From JBEKZQ01 sp049509675 (GTDB lineage: Bacteria > Planctomycetota > Planctomycetia > Pirellulales > Thermoguttaceae), in NCBI GenBank assembly GCA_049509675.1, contig JBEKZQ010000240.1, positions 1 through 12,759 of the forward strand: a DNA stretch of 12,759 nucleotides, given 5' to 3'. Positions within the stretch are counted from its first letter, which is position 1; every line of letters starts with the position of its first letter. Under the pieces are notes generated by a model that was not told where the DNA came from, ran no database searches, and worked only from the letters and a program-made list of their open reading frames with translations. Below are positions 1 to 6,613 of this stretch, piece after piece. A program made the translations under genes and the position numbers.

Positions 1-1
1 G

Positions 2-1300
2 CTCTTTCCTGACGGCCAGGACGGCCGCATCCCCATCGCCGCGGTCACCGGCGTCAATGGCAAGACGACCACCACCCGTTTGCTGGCCCACATTCTCCGC
101 GGCCTGGGTCTGCGGGTCGGCATGACCTGCACCGACGGCATTTACGTCGATGGCCGGCGCATCGACACGGGCGATTGCAGCGGGCCGCAAAGCGCCGGCG
201 CCGTGCTCATGAATCCCACCGTGGACGCAGCCGTCTTCGAGACCGCCCGGGGCGGCGTCCTCCGCGCCGGGCTGGCCTTCGATCGTTGCGACGTGGCCGT
301 GGTGACCAACATCGGCACGGGCGATCACCTGGGGCTTTCCGACATCCACACCCCCGAGGATCTTGCCAACGTGAAGCGGTGCATTGTGGACGTGGTGCCG
401 CCCGACGGAACGGCCGTGCTGAACGCCAACGACCCGTTGGTCGTGGCCATGGAACCGCATTGCGCCGGCGCCATCTGTTACTTCGCCTTGAGCGAAGAGC
501 ACGCGGTGATTGTCCGCCACCGCAGCCGCGGCGGACAGGTGATCTTCGTGCGCAACAACGCGATCGTCGTGGCCGAGGGAGAGCGCGAGGAGACGCTGAT
601 CTCGCTGGATCGCGTGCCCTTGACGCACGGCGGCCTGGTCGGTTTCCACGTGGAGAACGCACTGGCCGCGGTGGCCGCCGCCCTGCGCTTGAAGGCGCCC
701 AGGGACGTAATCTGCGCCCGCTTGGAATCGTTCGTGCCCGACATGGAAAAAGTCCCCGCCCGATTCAACCTGCTCGAGATCCACGGGGCCACCGTGGTGG
801 TGGACTACGGGCACAATGCCGATTCGCTCTCCGCGATGATCGCCGCCCTGGAGCGCTTTCCGCAGGGCCGGCGGGTGTGCGTCTACACCACCGCCGGCGA
901 CCGCCGCGACTGCGACATGATCGAACAGGGCCGCCTGCTGGGCAACGCCTTCGACCGCGCGATCCTCTACGAGGACCACTATCTCCGCGGCCGGCCGGAA
1001 GGGCAGATCATCGCCCTGCTCCGGCAGGGCATCGAGTCGGGCAACCGCACGAAGCAGATCGAAGAGATCCGCGGCGCGGACGCCGCCGTGGAACTGGCGT
1101 TGCGCAGCGCCGGGCCGGGCGATCTGATGCTGGTGCAGGCCGACACGGTCGACGAAACGCTGCAATTCATTCGCCAATATCTGGCCTCGATCAGCAGCGA
1201 AGCGGCCGCGGAAGAGGAACCGGCCGCCGCGGAAACTGTCGACGGACACCCGATCGATCACGCCGTCCTCGCCAACGCGCCGAGCATCGCAAAGGTGTAG
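2..1300 (+). CDS. cphA: Cyanophycin synthetase, C-terminal Mur-ligase half (5' end outside window)
   Basis: The reading frame is open from base 2 to the TAG at 1298-1300, so 432 residues are visible and the N-terminal part, including the ATP-grasp domain, lies upstream. Cyanophycin synthetase polymerises aspartate and arginine into the storage polymer cyanophycin in the cytoplasm; the half seen here is the Mur-ligase-like domain. Seen: the P-loop GVNGKTT at visible residues 17-23, then TDGIYVDGRRIDTGD, the family-typical SGPQSA, ETARGGVLRAGLAFDRCDVAVVTN, DHLGL, a LNANDPLV segment, and VVVDYGHNADSL in the C-terminal Mur domain. The order and spacing fit CphA better than MurC or MurE. The last ~35 residues are a low-complexity Ala/Glu-rich tail. 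The next gene starts 3 bp after the stop, suggesting co-transcription. No aspartate/arginine metabolism genes are in view. Confidence 0.93.
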   Translation, partial: LFPDGQDGRIPIAAVTGVNGKTTTTRLLAHILRGLGLRVGMTCTDGIYVDGRRIDTGDCSGPQSAGAVLMNPTVDAAVFETARGGVLRAGLAFDRCDVAVVTNIGTGDHLGLSDIHTPEDLANVKRCIVDVVPPDGTAVLNANDPLVVAMEPHCAGAICYFALSEEHAVIVRHRSRGGQVIFVRNNAIVVAEGEREETLISLDRVPLTHGGLVGFHVENALAAVAAALRLKAPRDVICARLESFVPDMEKVPARFNLLEIHGATVVVDYGHNADSLSAMIAALERFPQGRRVCVYTTAGDRRDCDMIEQGRLLGNAFDRAILYEDHYLRGRPEGQIIALLRQGIESGNRTKQIEEIRGADAAVELALRSAGPGDLMLVQADTVDETLQFIRQYLASISSEAAAEEEPAAAETVDGHPIDHAVLANAPSIAKV

Positions 1301-1303
1301 ATC

Positions 1304-2140
1304 GTGGCAATGCGCATCGGCCAATTGCTGGGCTTGGTGGGACTGTTCGCCGGGGTCTTGGTTCTATCTCCCCAAGACGCCGCGGCCCGGAGCCGTTCCG
1401 CCCAAGCGGAGCGACGACAACTCATCCAGGAGATCAAATCCCAGATCGCCACCGCCCGGAGCGTGCTGGCACAAGTGGAATCCAAGGGCGGCCTGGCGGC
1501 CGGTCAGTTGGAAGCGGCGCGGAAGAAGATTGCCGCGGCCCGCGAGGCCCTGGAAGCCGCCGACGCGGAGGAAACCGCCGCCGCCCGCGCCGTGCGAGAC
1601 ATCGAGAACGATCTGATCGAGGCCGAGGGCGACGATTCCGAGATCGCCCGGGCCAAGGCCGCCTGGGAGGCCGCCGCCAAACAGTACAACGAACTGCTGT
1701 TCGGCCGCTCGGAAGCACAACCGGCCGATTCCGAGGGCGCCTCGACCGCCGCGTCCAGCGCGGAGTCGCCTTCCGCATCCACCGCGTCCGGCGCCCCTAC
1801 GGACGACGTGATTGCCGCGGCCAAGCAGAAACTTCTGGATGCCAAACGGGAGTACGAACGCCTGAAGACCGCCCTGCGCGAGAAAGATCCCCAATGGGTA
1901 TCAGACATGGAAACGTTGCGCGAGGAACGCAAGAATCGGGCCGAGGCCGCGGCCAAGGCCGGCCCCAACCTCTCCATGCTGAGAAGCTCCCGCGATTTGC
2001 GCAGCGCCAAAAGCATTGCGGCGGCCGCCCGGGCGGTGATCGCCCAGGGCGAAGCGCGACTGCGCCAGTTGGGCGTAAGACCGTCCAAGAAGCCGCCCCC
2101 CAGTTCCGCCGGCTCATCGAGTTCGTCCAGCTCCCATTAG
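1304..2140 (+). CDS. Secreted Ala/Glu-rich coiled-coil protein of unknown function
   Basis: A 278-residue protein I do not recognise. The GTG start at 1304 is preferred because AAAGGTG (1291-1297) sits 6 nt upstream, inside the end of cphA; an ATG two codons later is possible. Residues 4-28 look like a signal peptide (a basic start, hydrophobic LLGLVGLFAGVLVL, then a DAAARS-type cleavage region). Residues ~35-125 and ~160-260 are rich in Ala, Glu, Lys and Arg with heptad-like spacing, so long helical coiled coils are likely; they are split by a Ser/Ala/Thr-rich linker at ~140-162. The tail is PSKKPPPSS followed by a run of serines. It probably acts outside the cytoplasmic membrane. Its TAG stop (2138-2140) is also the first three bases of an inverted-repeat element, so the original C-terminus may have been longer. 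High GC leaves spurious open frames on both strands here, but this frame has the coherent amino acid pattern. Confidence 0.75.
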   Translation: MAMRIGQLLGLVGLFAGVLVLSPQDAAARSRSAQAERRQLIQEIKSQIATARSVLAQVESKGGLAAGQLEAARKKIAAAREALEAADAEETAAARAVRDIENDLIEAEGDDSEIARAKAAWEAAAKQYNELLFGRSEAQPADSEGASTAASSAESPSASTASGAPTDDVIAAAKQKLLDAKREYERLKTALREKDPQWVSDMETLREERKNRAEAAAKAGPNLSMLRSSRDLRSAKSIAAAARAVIAQGEARLRQLGVRPSKKPPPSSAGSSSSSSSH

Positions 2141-2313
2141 CCCGGGTTATTCATGGGTGGGTCGAGGTCGCGCAAGCCTATGGTGGGTCTCGCAAACCGA
2201 GCAGCCGTTGCACAGTGCTGTGTCACGAAGCGGCAAGTTGATAAGCGACCGAAGACCCACCAGAACCACGGTTTGCTCGACGCCACCCTACAGTTCATGA
2301 ATAATCCGGGCTA
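2138..2313. mobile_element. MITE-like inverted-repeat element, copy 1 (176 bp)
   Basis: Seen directly: 18-bp ends, TAGCCCGGGTTATTCATG at 2138-2155 and its reverse complement with one mismatch at 2296-2313. The interior is also partly self-complementary (GGTGGGTC near 2181 facing GACCCACC near 2252). The element encodes nothing convincing. It lies between two converging genes, and its first three bases are the stop codon of the coiled-coil gene. The interior resembles a second element at 10272-10415 in the same orientation (shared GGTC-AGGTCGCGCAA-like left part, a CTCGCAA-ACCGA-like centre and an ACCACGGTTTGC-like right part). Size, inverted ends and lack of a transposase fit a MITE or an extended REP-type element. 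A role as a bidirectional terminator is plausible but not shown. Confidence 0.7.
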
Positions 2314-2352
2314 GAGTGCAGTGTTTCAGAAGGTTGCTGCTTTTCCAGGTCC

Positions 2353-2799
2353 TCAGGTAACTGCGGCCAACTGAACACGGGCCCCTTCCAGGCGATGGGC
2401 CAGGAGCTTGGCCACCTGGATCGCCAGGCGATAGCCCAAGAGCGGGTCGTGCTCGAAAATCTCCCGCAGTTTGACGCCGTCCACGCAGAGCAACTCGGTG
2501 TCCCTGGTTGTCACGCCGATGGCGGTGTACTTGAAGGGCTCGATGATCGCCGACCAGCCCAGCAGATCGCCGGGCACGAGGGTATCGACCGTGCGCAGTT
2601 CGCCGTTGCCCAGCAGGTATTGGATGTTCACTTCGCCGCGAAGAATGACGGACAAGTGGCTGGCCGGATCGCCTTCGCCGAACAGCGGCGTGCCGGCCTT
2701 GATGCACTTTTCCTCGGCCACCATGGCAATCCGTTTGAGGCTCTCGTCGCTGATCGCCGCAAAGTACGGGTAACGTCGCAGAATTTCCGGAGAAACCAT
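2353..2799 (-). CDS. Stand-alone cyclic nucleotide-binding (Crp-like) domain protein
   Basis: 148 residues spanning almost exactly one cNMP-binding beta-roll domain: an N-terminal helix (ILRRYPYFAAISDESLKRIA), then AGTPLFGEGDPASHLSVILRGEV (~35-57), the VDTLVPGDLLGW segment (~71-82) and a C-terminal helix with LAIQVAKLLAHRL. There is no helix-turn-helix, so it is not a complete Crp/Fnr regulator and is more likely a sensor or partner protein. The phosphate-binding cassette reads GDLLGWSAIIEPFKYTA and lacks the Glu and Arg that bind cAMP in classical members, so it may bind another ligand or none. It is the last gene of the minus-strand hydrogenase cluster. The ATG at 2799 fits the domain start, but only a TTTTCAGT repeat lies directly upstream and no Shine-Dalgarno sequence is visible. 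Confidence 0.85.
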   Translation of the reverse strand: MVSPEILRRYPYFAAISDESLKRIAMVAEEKCIKAGTPLFGEGDPASHLSVILRGEVNIQYLLGNGELRTVDTLVPGDLLGWSAIIEPFKYTAIGVTTRDTELLCVDGVKLREIFEHDPLLGYRLAIQVAKLLAHRLEGARVQLAAVT

Positions 2800-2801
2800 G
2801 A

Positions 2802-2835
2802 TCAGTTTTCAGTTTTCAGTTTTCAGTGTTCAGTT
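2802..2835. repeat. TTTTCAGT short tandem repeat between protease and CNB genes
   Basis: About four imperfect units of TTTTCAGT/GTTCAGT fill the gap. The array begins 2 nt upstream of the CNB start codon and runs into the protease gene, providing its TGA stop (2823-2825) and its final residues LTEH. The same repeat family recurs at 6614-6649 and, inverted, at 6818-6848. Confidence 0.85.
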
Positions 2836-3308
2836 AGGGAGGGCCGGCCGCCGGCCTCCAGCGCTCGCAGTACGGCCTCGACCGCGGCGGGCACGGCCGC
2901 CTCGACCGCCGGCGTACACCGCTCGCAAAATGTAAGTATATCCTCGGCCTCAATGCCCACAAGCAGGATATCCTGATCGGCCGGCAACTCTCTTCCGGCC
3001 TGCCGGCCCAGGGCCAGAGCGGTGGGCAGGTTCACGTCGTGCGAGGCGGCGTTGCGCTGCGTGGAGATGTCGCCGGGGGTGAGGTAGTGGATCGTGCCCG
3101 GCGGCGCGCCGGTGCAGATGGCGTCGATGACGATGGCCCGCCCATAGCCGATCATCCGTTCCATGAGTTGCAATCCGCCGCGAAAATCCTCTTCGACCTC
3201 GATTTCCGGTCGATCGGCCAGACGCTCCTTGAGCACGGCGGCCACGCGCAGGCCGACGCTGTCGTCGGTTATCAGGGGATTGCCGAGGCCCAGAACCAGA
3301 GTTTTCAT
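2823..3308 (-). CDS. [NiFe]-hydrogenase maturation protease (HyaD/HybD/HycI family)
   Basis: 161 residues, the usual size of this family. These endopeptidases remove a short C-terminal peptide from the large subunit after nickel insertion. Seen: GLGNPLITDDSVGLRVA at residues 7-23, with D16 where the family has its first metal-binding acid; VIDAICTG with D62; and ASHDVNLPTAL with H90. Together they match the E16/D62/H93-type nickel-sensing triad of HybD. The neighbouring mvhA product carries a 28-residue extension after its last Ni-binding motif, which is the expected substrate. The ATG at 3308 places the conserved GLGNP near the N-terminus as usual. No strong ribosome-binding site is visible, and a G-rich repeat begins 11 nt upstream. 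The last four residues and the stop codon are encoded by the TTTTCAGT repeat, so the native C-terminus may have differed. Confidence 0.92.
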   Translation of the reverse strand: MKTLVLGLGNPLITDDSVGLRVAAVLKERLADRPEIEVEEDFRGGLQLMERMIGYGRAIVIDAICTGAPPGTIHYLTPGDISTQRNAASHDVNLPTALALGRQAGRELPADQDILLVGIEAEDILTFCERCTPAVEAAVPAAVEAVLRALEAGGRPSLTEH

Positions 3309-3318
3309 GGTTGCGCCA

Positions 3319-3404
3319 GGGGCTAGGGATTAGGGGCTAGGGATTGGGGATTGGGGGCTAGGGATTGGGAATTGGGGGCTAGGGATTGGGAATTGGGGAT
3401 TGGA
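3319..3404. repeat. G-rich GGGGCTAGGGATT/GGGAATT array (left arm of mvhA-protease spacer)
   Basis: An imperfect array of GGGGCTAGGGATT and GGGAATTGGG units with more than ten runs of three or more G on the plus strand (C-rich on the transcribed message). Its GGGATTAG units are complementary to the CTAATCC array at 3443-3505, so the spacer can fold back on itself; the G-runs also fit the pattern of G-quadruplex-forming DNA. Confidence 0.85.
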
Positions 3405-3442
3405 GGCGCGCGCGGATGGAGGCCGGGACCGTGCGTCAGCCG

Positions 3443-3505
3443 CTAATCCCTAATCCCTAATCCCTAATCCCTAATCCCTAATCCCTAATCCCTAATCCCT
3501 AATCC
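3443..3505. repeat. Nine perfect tandem copies of CTAATCC (right arm of mvhA-protease spacer)
   Basis: Nine uninterrupted 7-bp units counted by eye, followed by CCTCCCTAC, which contains the mvhA stop codon (3510-3512). The unit resembles eukaryotic telomere repeats with one extra base; that resemblance is coincidental in a bacterial operon. The facing G-rich arm is at 3319-3404, with ~38 bp of unrelated sequence between them. Confidence 0.95.
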
Positions 3506-3509
3506 CTCC

Positions 3510-4976
3510 CTACTCCACAAACTGCGACAGTCGCTGGAGCGGTTCGCCCTGCGGGTTGCGGAGCGTCACTTCCAACGGCATTTGGCCGGGCAGATTGTGC
3601 GTGGCGCAGCCGAAGCACGGATCGTAGGCGCGGAATGCCATTTCCACCATGTTCAACAGCCCCTGCGAGACCTGGCCCTTGTGGATCAGGCCCTGGGCCG
3701 CCTTCTTCACCGACATGCAAATCGGGGCGTTGTTGTTCGTGGTGCCCACGATGAGGTTGACTTTGGTCAGGATGCCGCGCTCGTCGGTGGCGTAGTGGTG
3801 CGTCAGCGTGCCCCGCGGGGCCTCCACGCAGCCTACGCCCTCGGTGGGCGTTTGCGTGGGCAAGATGCGATATTCCTTGCCGGTGATCTGCGGATCGGCG
3901 GCCAGTTCGACCCAGCGCTCGGTGGCGTAGAGCAGCTCGACCAGCCGGGCCCAATGCGTGGCCAGCGTGTGGTGGATCGGTTTGCCGCCCAGGGTCTCGT
4001 ACATCCGCTTGTACTCGGCATTGGCCAGCGGAGTGGCCATGTAGTCGGCCGCATTGCATCGCGACAGGGGCGTGGCCTTGTACACACCCGAGTCCTCGCC
4101 GTCGACCATTCCTTTCCAGCCCACCTTCTTCAGGTAGGGGAACTTCAAGTAGGTCCAGGGCTCGACTCGTTCGGCGATGAATTCGCGGTACTGGGCGCAA
4201 TCGTACTTGGCGTGCTGCTTGCCGCTGGGGCTGGTGACGCGGATCTGGCCGTCGTAGAAGTTGGTGCAGTTGTTGCCGTCGACCATGCCCATGTTATAGG
4301 TCTTATGCACAAACAGGTCGCCGGTGATGAGCTTGACGTAGCCGCTGTTGGCCAGCACGATGTCGTCGAAGACCTTCAGCGAGAACTTGGCGAACTCGAC
4401 GGCTTCGCGGCCGCGGGCTTCGATCTCCTTGCGCTGCTCTTCGTTGATGCCGCGACTGACGCCGCCGGGCAGGCCCCAGTTGGGATGCACGGGGCGGCCG
4501 CCCATGAGCTTGATCAGGGCGTGGCCGTCGTGGCGCATTTTGAGCACTTTGCCGGCCGCGTCCATGCCGACCTTCCTGATCACGCCCAGGATATTGCGTT
4601 CCAGGGGCGGGGCGTCGGGGCCCACGACGAAGTCCGGCCCGCCCAAGGCGTAAAAGTGCGTCGTATGGTCGGTGGCGTAGAAGATGCTGTAGAACAACTC
4701 GCGGAGCTTCTTGGCAAGCGGCGGCGGATCGACGTGGAACAGGGCGTCCAGGGCCTTGCTGGCCGCCATGTGGTGCGCCTCCGGGCACACGCCGCAGATG
4801 CGGGCGGTCAGGTTGGGCATGTCCTCGGCCGGCCGGCCCACGCAAAACTGCTCGAAGCCCCGCAATTCCGGGATCTGCAAGTAGGCGTTGGCCACCTCAC
4901 CCGCCTCGTCCAGGAAGATGTCGATCTTGCCGTGTCCTTCCAGGCGCGTGATGGGATCGATGGAAATTCGTTTCAT
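3510..4976 (-). CDS. mvhA: [NiFe]-hydrogenase large subunit, MvhA-like (group 3)
   Basis: Carries the Ni-Fe active site that splits H2 and feeds electrons to the small subunit MvhG. The ATG at 4976 is preferred: GGAG lies 8 nt upstream and the protein begins MKRISIDPITRLEGHGKI, the normal family start. The same frame is open further upstream, but that 39-residue extension contains PHPNPLPEGEG, the translation of an intergenic repeat, and should not be included. The 488-residue product has the N-terminal nickel motif RICGVC (C61, C64) followed by PEAHH, and the C-terminal motif DPCFGCATH (C454, C457, H460). A 28-residue tail follows H460, as in precursors cleaved by the protease encoded downstream. 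The gene order with mvhG, mvhD and hdrA argues for the bifurcating MvhADG type rather than a membrane or NAD-linked enzyme. Confidence 0.95.
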   Translation of the reverse strand: MKRISIDPITRLEGHGKIDIFLDEAGEVANAYLQIPELRGFEQFCVGRPAEDMPNLTARICGVCPEAHHMAASKALDALFHVDPPPLAKKLRELFYSIFYATDHTTHFYALGGPDFVVGPDAPPLERNILGVIRKVGMDAAGKVLKMRHDGHALIKLMGGRPVHPNWGLPGGVSRGINEEQRKEIEARGREAVEFAKFSLKVFDDIVLANSGYVKLITGDLFVHKTYNMGMVDGNNCTNFYDGQIRVTSPSGKQHAKYDCAQYREFIAERVEPWTYLKFPYLKKVGWKGMVDGEDSGVYKATPLSRCNAADYMATPLANAEYKRMYETLGGKPIHHTLATHWARLVELLYATERWVELAADPQITGKEYRILPTQTPTEGVGCVEAPRGTLTHHYATDERGILTKVNLIVGTTNNNAPICMSVKKAAQGLIHKGQVSQGLLNMVEMAFRAYDPCFGCATHNLPGQMPLEVTLRNPQGEPLQRLSQFVE

Positions 4977-4999
4977 CGTCGTATTCTCCGGTTCGAGAT

Positions 5000-5127
5000 C
5001 CCCCTCTCCCTCCGGGAGAGGGTTGGGGTGAGGGGAACCTGCACAAATCGTGGCTTCTTGTATCTTCTGCCTCTGCCTGCCGCCACCCCTCACCCATCCT
5101 GTCGCACGTTACAGGCGGGAGAGGGAG
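5000..5127. repeat. Facing pair of CCCTCTCCC...GGTGAGGGG repeats (PHPNPLPEGEG-type) at the mvhG-mvhA junction
   Basis: The left arm (5000-5035) reads CCCTCTCCC-TCC-GGGAGAGGG and then TTGGGGTGAGGGG. The right arm (5086-5127) is the same family on the opposite strand, with its inner hairpin replaced by another (CCTGT and ACAGG around an 8-nt loop). On the minus strand the left arm translates to PHPNPLPEGEG, a peptide often seen in mispredicted proteins because this repeat family is widespread. The right arm encodes the last 12 residues and the TGA stop of mvhG. Each arm can form its own hairpin, and the two arms can pair with each other. Confidence 0.85.
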
Positions 5128-6127
5128 ACTGTTTGCTCTTCCGCCGCAACAGGCTGCCGGCCAGACTGAAACGGTAAAAACTGCCCACCGGGTCGGGTAT
5201 TCCGTCGGCGATGATGCGGTCGATCTCCTCGGCGTCGTTGGAGTCGATCACCGAGGCCACGGCGCTCATCAGCCGGGCCCCGTAATCATCCACGCCGTCG
5301 TTCGGCCCGTAGCAGCCGATGCAGGGCGAATTGACCTGCGGGCAAAGCGCGCCGCAGCCGGCCCGCGTGGCGATCCCGCAGCACAGCAGTCCCTGCTCCA
5401 GCAGGCAGGTCTCTTCGTCGGCAACGACTTGCCAAGTGCGGTAGAACTTCTTGATCTTCTTTTCCTTCCGCGTGCGTTTGCACTCATCGCACACGGTCGT
5501 GTTGGCGCCGATCACCGAGCCGCGCGGCGGCAGCTTGCCGCTCAAAATGGCGGTGATGGCGTCCCAGATGCGGTCGGCCTCGGGCGGGCAACCCGGCAGG
5601 TAATAGTCCACCTCCACCGTCTGCCCCAGCGTGCGCAGCGTGTCGTAGAAAATGGGCAGATAGAGCGGGCCTTCCGGCATCTGCGTTTCGTGCTGCGGGC
5701 GGAGGTCCTTGGGGTTCTCCGGGAAGGTCATTGAACCTTCCTTGTACACCGCGTCAAAAATCTCCCGGCGGTTGTTCATGTTCGACAGGCCCGGAATGCA
5801 GCCCTCCGAGGCGCAGGAACCGAAGGCCACCAGGATTTTGGACTTGCGGCGGAGCAGTTGGGCCATGTACTCCTGCTCGCTGGTGCGAATGCCGCCGTTG
5901 AAGAGGCAGACTGCGACGGCGCCGTCGGGCAGGTTCTCGATGTCGCGGACCTTTCCGTCCACGGCGCAGGGCCAGAAGATGACGTCGAAGGCGGCGGCCA
6001 CGTCGAGGATCTTGGCCCCGATCTGCAATACGGCGATCTCACAGCCGCCGCAGGAAGCGGCCCAGTAGAGGGCCAGCTTCGGCTTGGCCTGCGCGGCCGC
6101 TTCCTGGGATGCTTCACTGCCGCTCAT
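5090..6127 (-). CDS. mvhG: [NiFe]-hydrogenase small subunit, MvhG-like
   Basis: Electron-transfer subunit with Fe-S clusters between the Ni-Fe site of MvhA and MvhD. 345 residues from the ATG at 6127, preceded by GGAGG 7 nt upstream and overlapping the mvhD stop by 4 nt (ATGA), which implies translational coupling. Seen: ASCGGCE (C26, C29), FGSCASEGC (C105) and LPGCPPE (C180), the proximal-cluster ligands; then a ferredoxin-like part with CDEC (213-216), CLLEQGLLCCG (241-251), GCGALCPQV (258-264) and CIGCYGPNDG (269-278), typical of F420-non-reducing (Mvh) and related group 3 small subunits. There is no twin-arginine signal, so the complex is cytoplasmic. The last 12 residues (SPSPACNVRQDG) and the stop codon come from an intergenic repeat, so the original C-terminus was probably around residue 330-333. 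The same frame continues upstream without a stop into mvhD, but this is a shadow. Confidence 0.94.
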   Translation of the reverse strand: MSGSEASQEAAAQAKPKLALYWAASCGGCEIAVLQIGAKILDVAAAFDVIFWPCAVDGKVRDIENLPDGAVAVCLFNGGIRTSEQEYMAQLLRRKSKILVAFGSCASEGCIPGLSNMNNRREIFDAVYKEGSMTFPENPKDLRPQHETQMPEGPLYLPIFYDTLRTLGQTVEVDYYLPGCPPEADRIWDAITAILSGKLPPRGSVIGANTTVCDECKRTRKEKKIKKFYRTWQVVADEETCLLEQGLLCCGIATRAGCGALCPQVNSPCIGCYGPNDGVDDYGARLMSAVASVIDSNDAEEIDRIIADGIPDPVGSFYRFSLAGSLLRRKSKQSPSPACNVRQDG

Positions 6128-6612
6128 GCGCGTACCTCCATCGCTTCCTGGTGTTCCTTGGCGATGCTCTCCAAGGCTTCTTGGCGGCGGCCGTCCTCTT
6201 GCCAGTTCTCCGGCCAGCGGAGCGGACCGAGCTTGCGGACGTCCTCGACCAGCTTGTTGATGTGCTCGGCGAGTTGCCGTCCTTCGGCGGCCGAGGCCCA
6301 CACCAGCCGCACGCGGTCGGCCTCGACGCCCAACTGCCGCAGCGTGTGCTTGAGCATGGCGTAACGCCGCAGGGCCTTGTAGTTCTGCTCGATGTAGTGG
6401 CACTCGCCCGGGTGGCAGCCGGCGATCATCACGCCGTCGGCGCCGCTGGCCAGGGCCTTCACGACGAAGGTGGGGTCGACCCGGCCGCTGCACATCACGC
6501 GGATGATGCGGATGTTGGGCGCGTACTTGATGCGCGCCGTGCCGGCCAGGTCGGCCGCCCGGTACGAGCACCAGTTGCACAAGAACCCCACGATCTTTGG
6601 TTCGAAGGACAT
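6124..6612 (-). CDS. mvhD: MvhD / FlxD-type iron-sulfur subunit linking hydrogenase to HdrA
   Basis: 162 residues, the normal size of the stand-alone delta subunit of methyl-viologen-reducing hydrogenase. It carries a [2Fe-2S] cluster and hands electrons from MvhG to HdrA. Seen: FLCNWCSYRAADLAG (C12, C15), VMCSGRVDP (C41) and AGCHPGECHY (C66, C71), with GADGVMIAGC before the last motif; all are hallmarks of the family. Its stop overlaps the mvhG start (ATGA at 6124-6127). The ATG at 6612 gives the standard N-terminus, but a TTTTCAGT repeat starts 2 nt upstream and no Shine-Dalgarno sequence is seen, so translation may depend on the A-rich leader. In many bacteria MvhD is fused to HdrA; here it is separate, as in several methanogens. 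Confidence 0.95.
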   Translation of the reverse strand: MSFEPKIVGFLCNWCSYRAADLAGTARIKYAPNIRIIRVMCSGRVDPTFVVKALASGADGVMIAGCHPGECHYIEQNYKALRRYAMLKHTLRQLGVEADRVRLVWASAAEGRQLAEHINKLVEDVRKLGPLRWPENWQEDGRRQEALESIAKEHQEAMEVRA

Positions 6613-6613
6613 A

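Noticed and set aside
175..2241. Long plus-strand open frame (688 codons) overlapping cphA and the coiled-coil gene
   Set aside because: Its translation is Arg/Gly/Pro-rich nonsense typical of a shifted frame in GC-rich coding DNA, while the other frame has clear CphA motifs.
3443..3505. CTAATCC array as a CRISPR array or a true telomere
   Set aside because: The units are directly adjacent 7-mers without spacers, and they lie inside an operon rather than at a replicon end.
3582..5177. Long plus-strand open frame opposite mvhA
   Set aside because: It is the antisense shadow of mvhA: no recognisable motifs, strongly biased composition, and it crosses the intergenic repeat.
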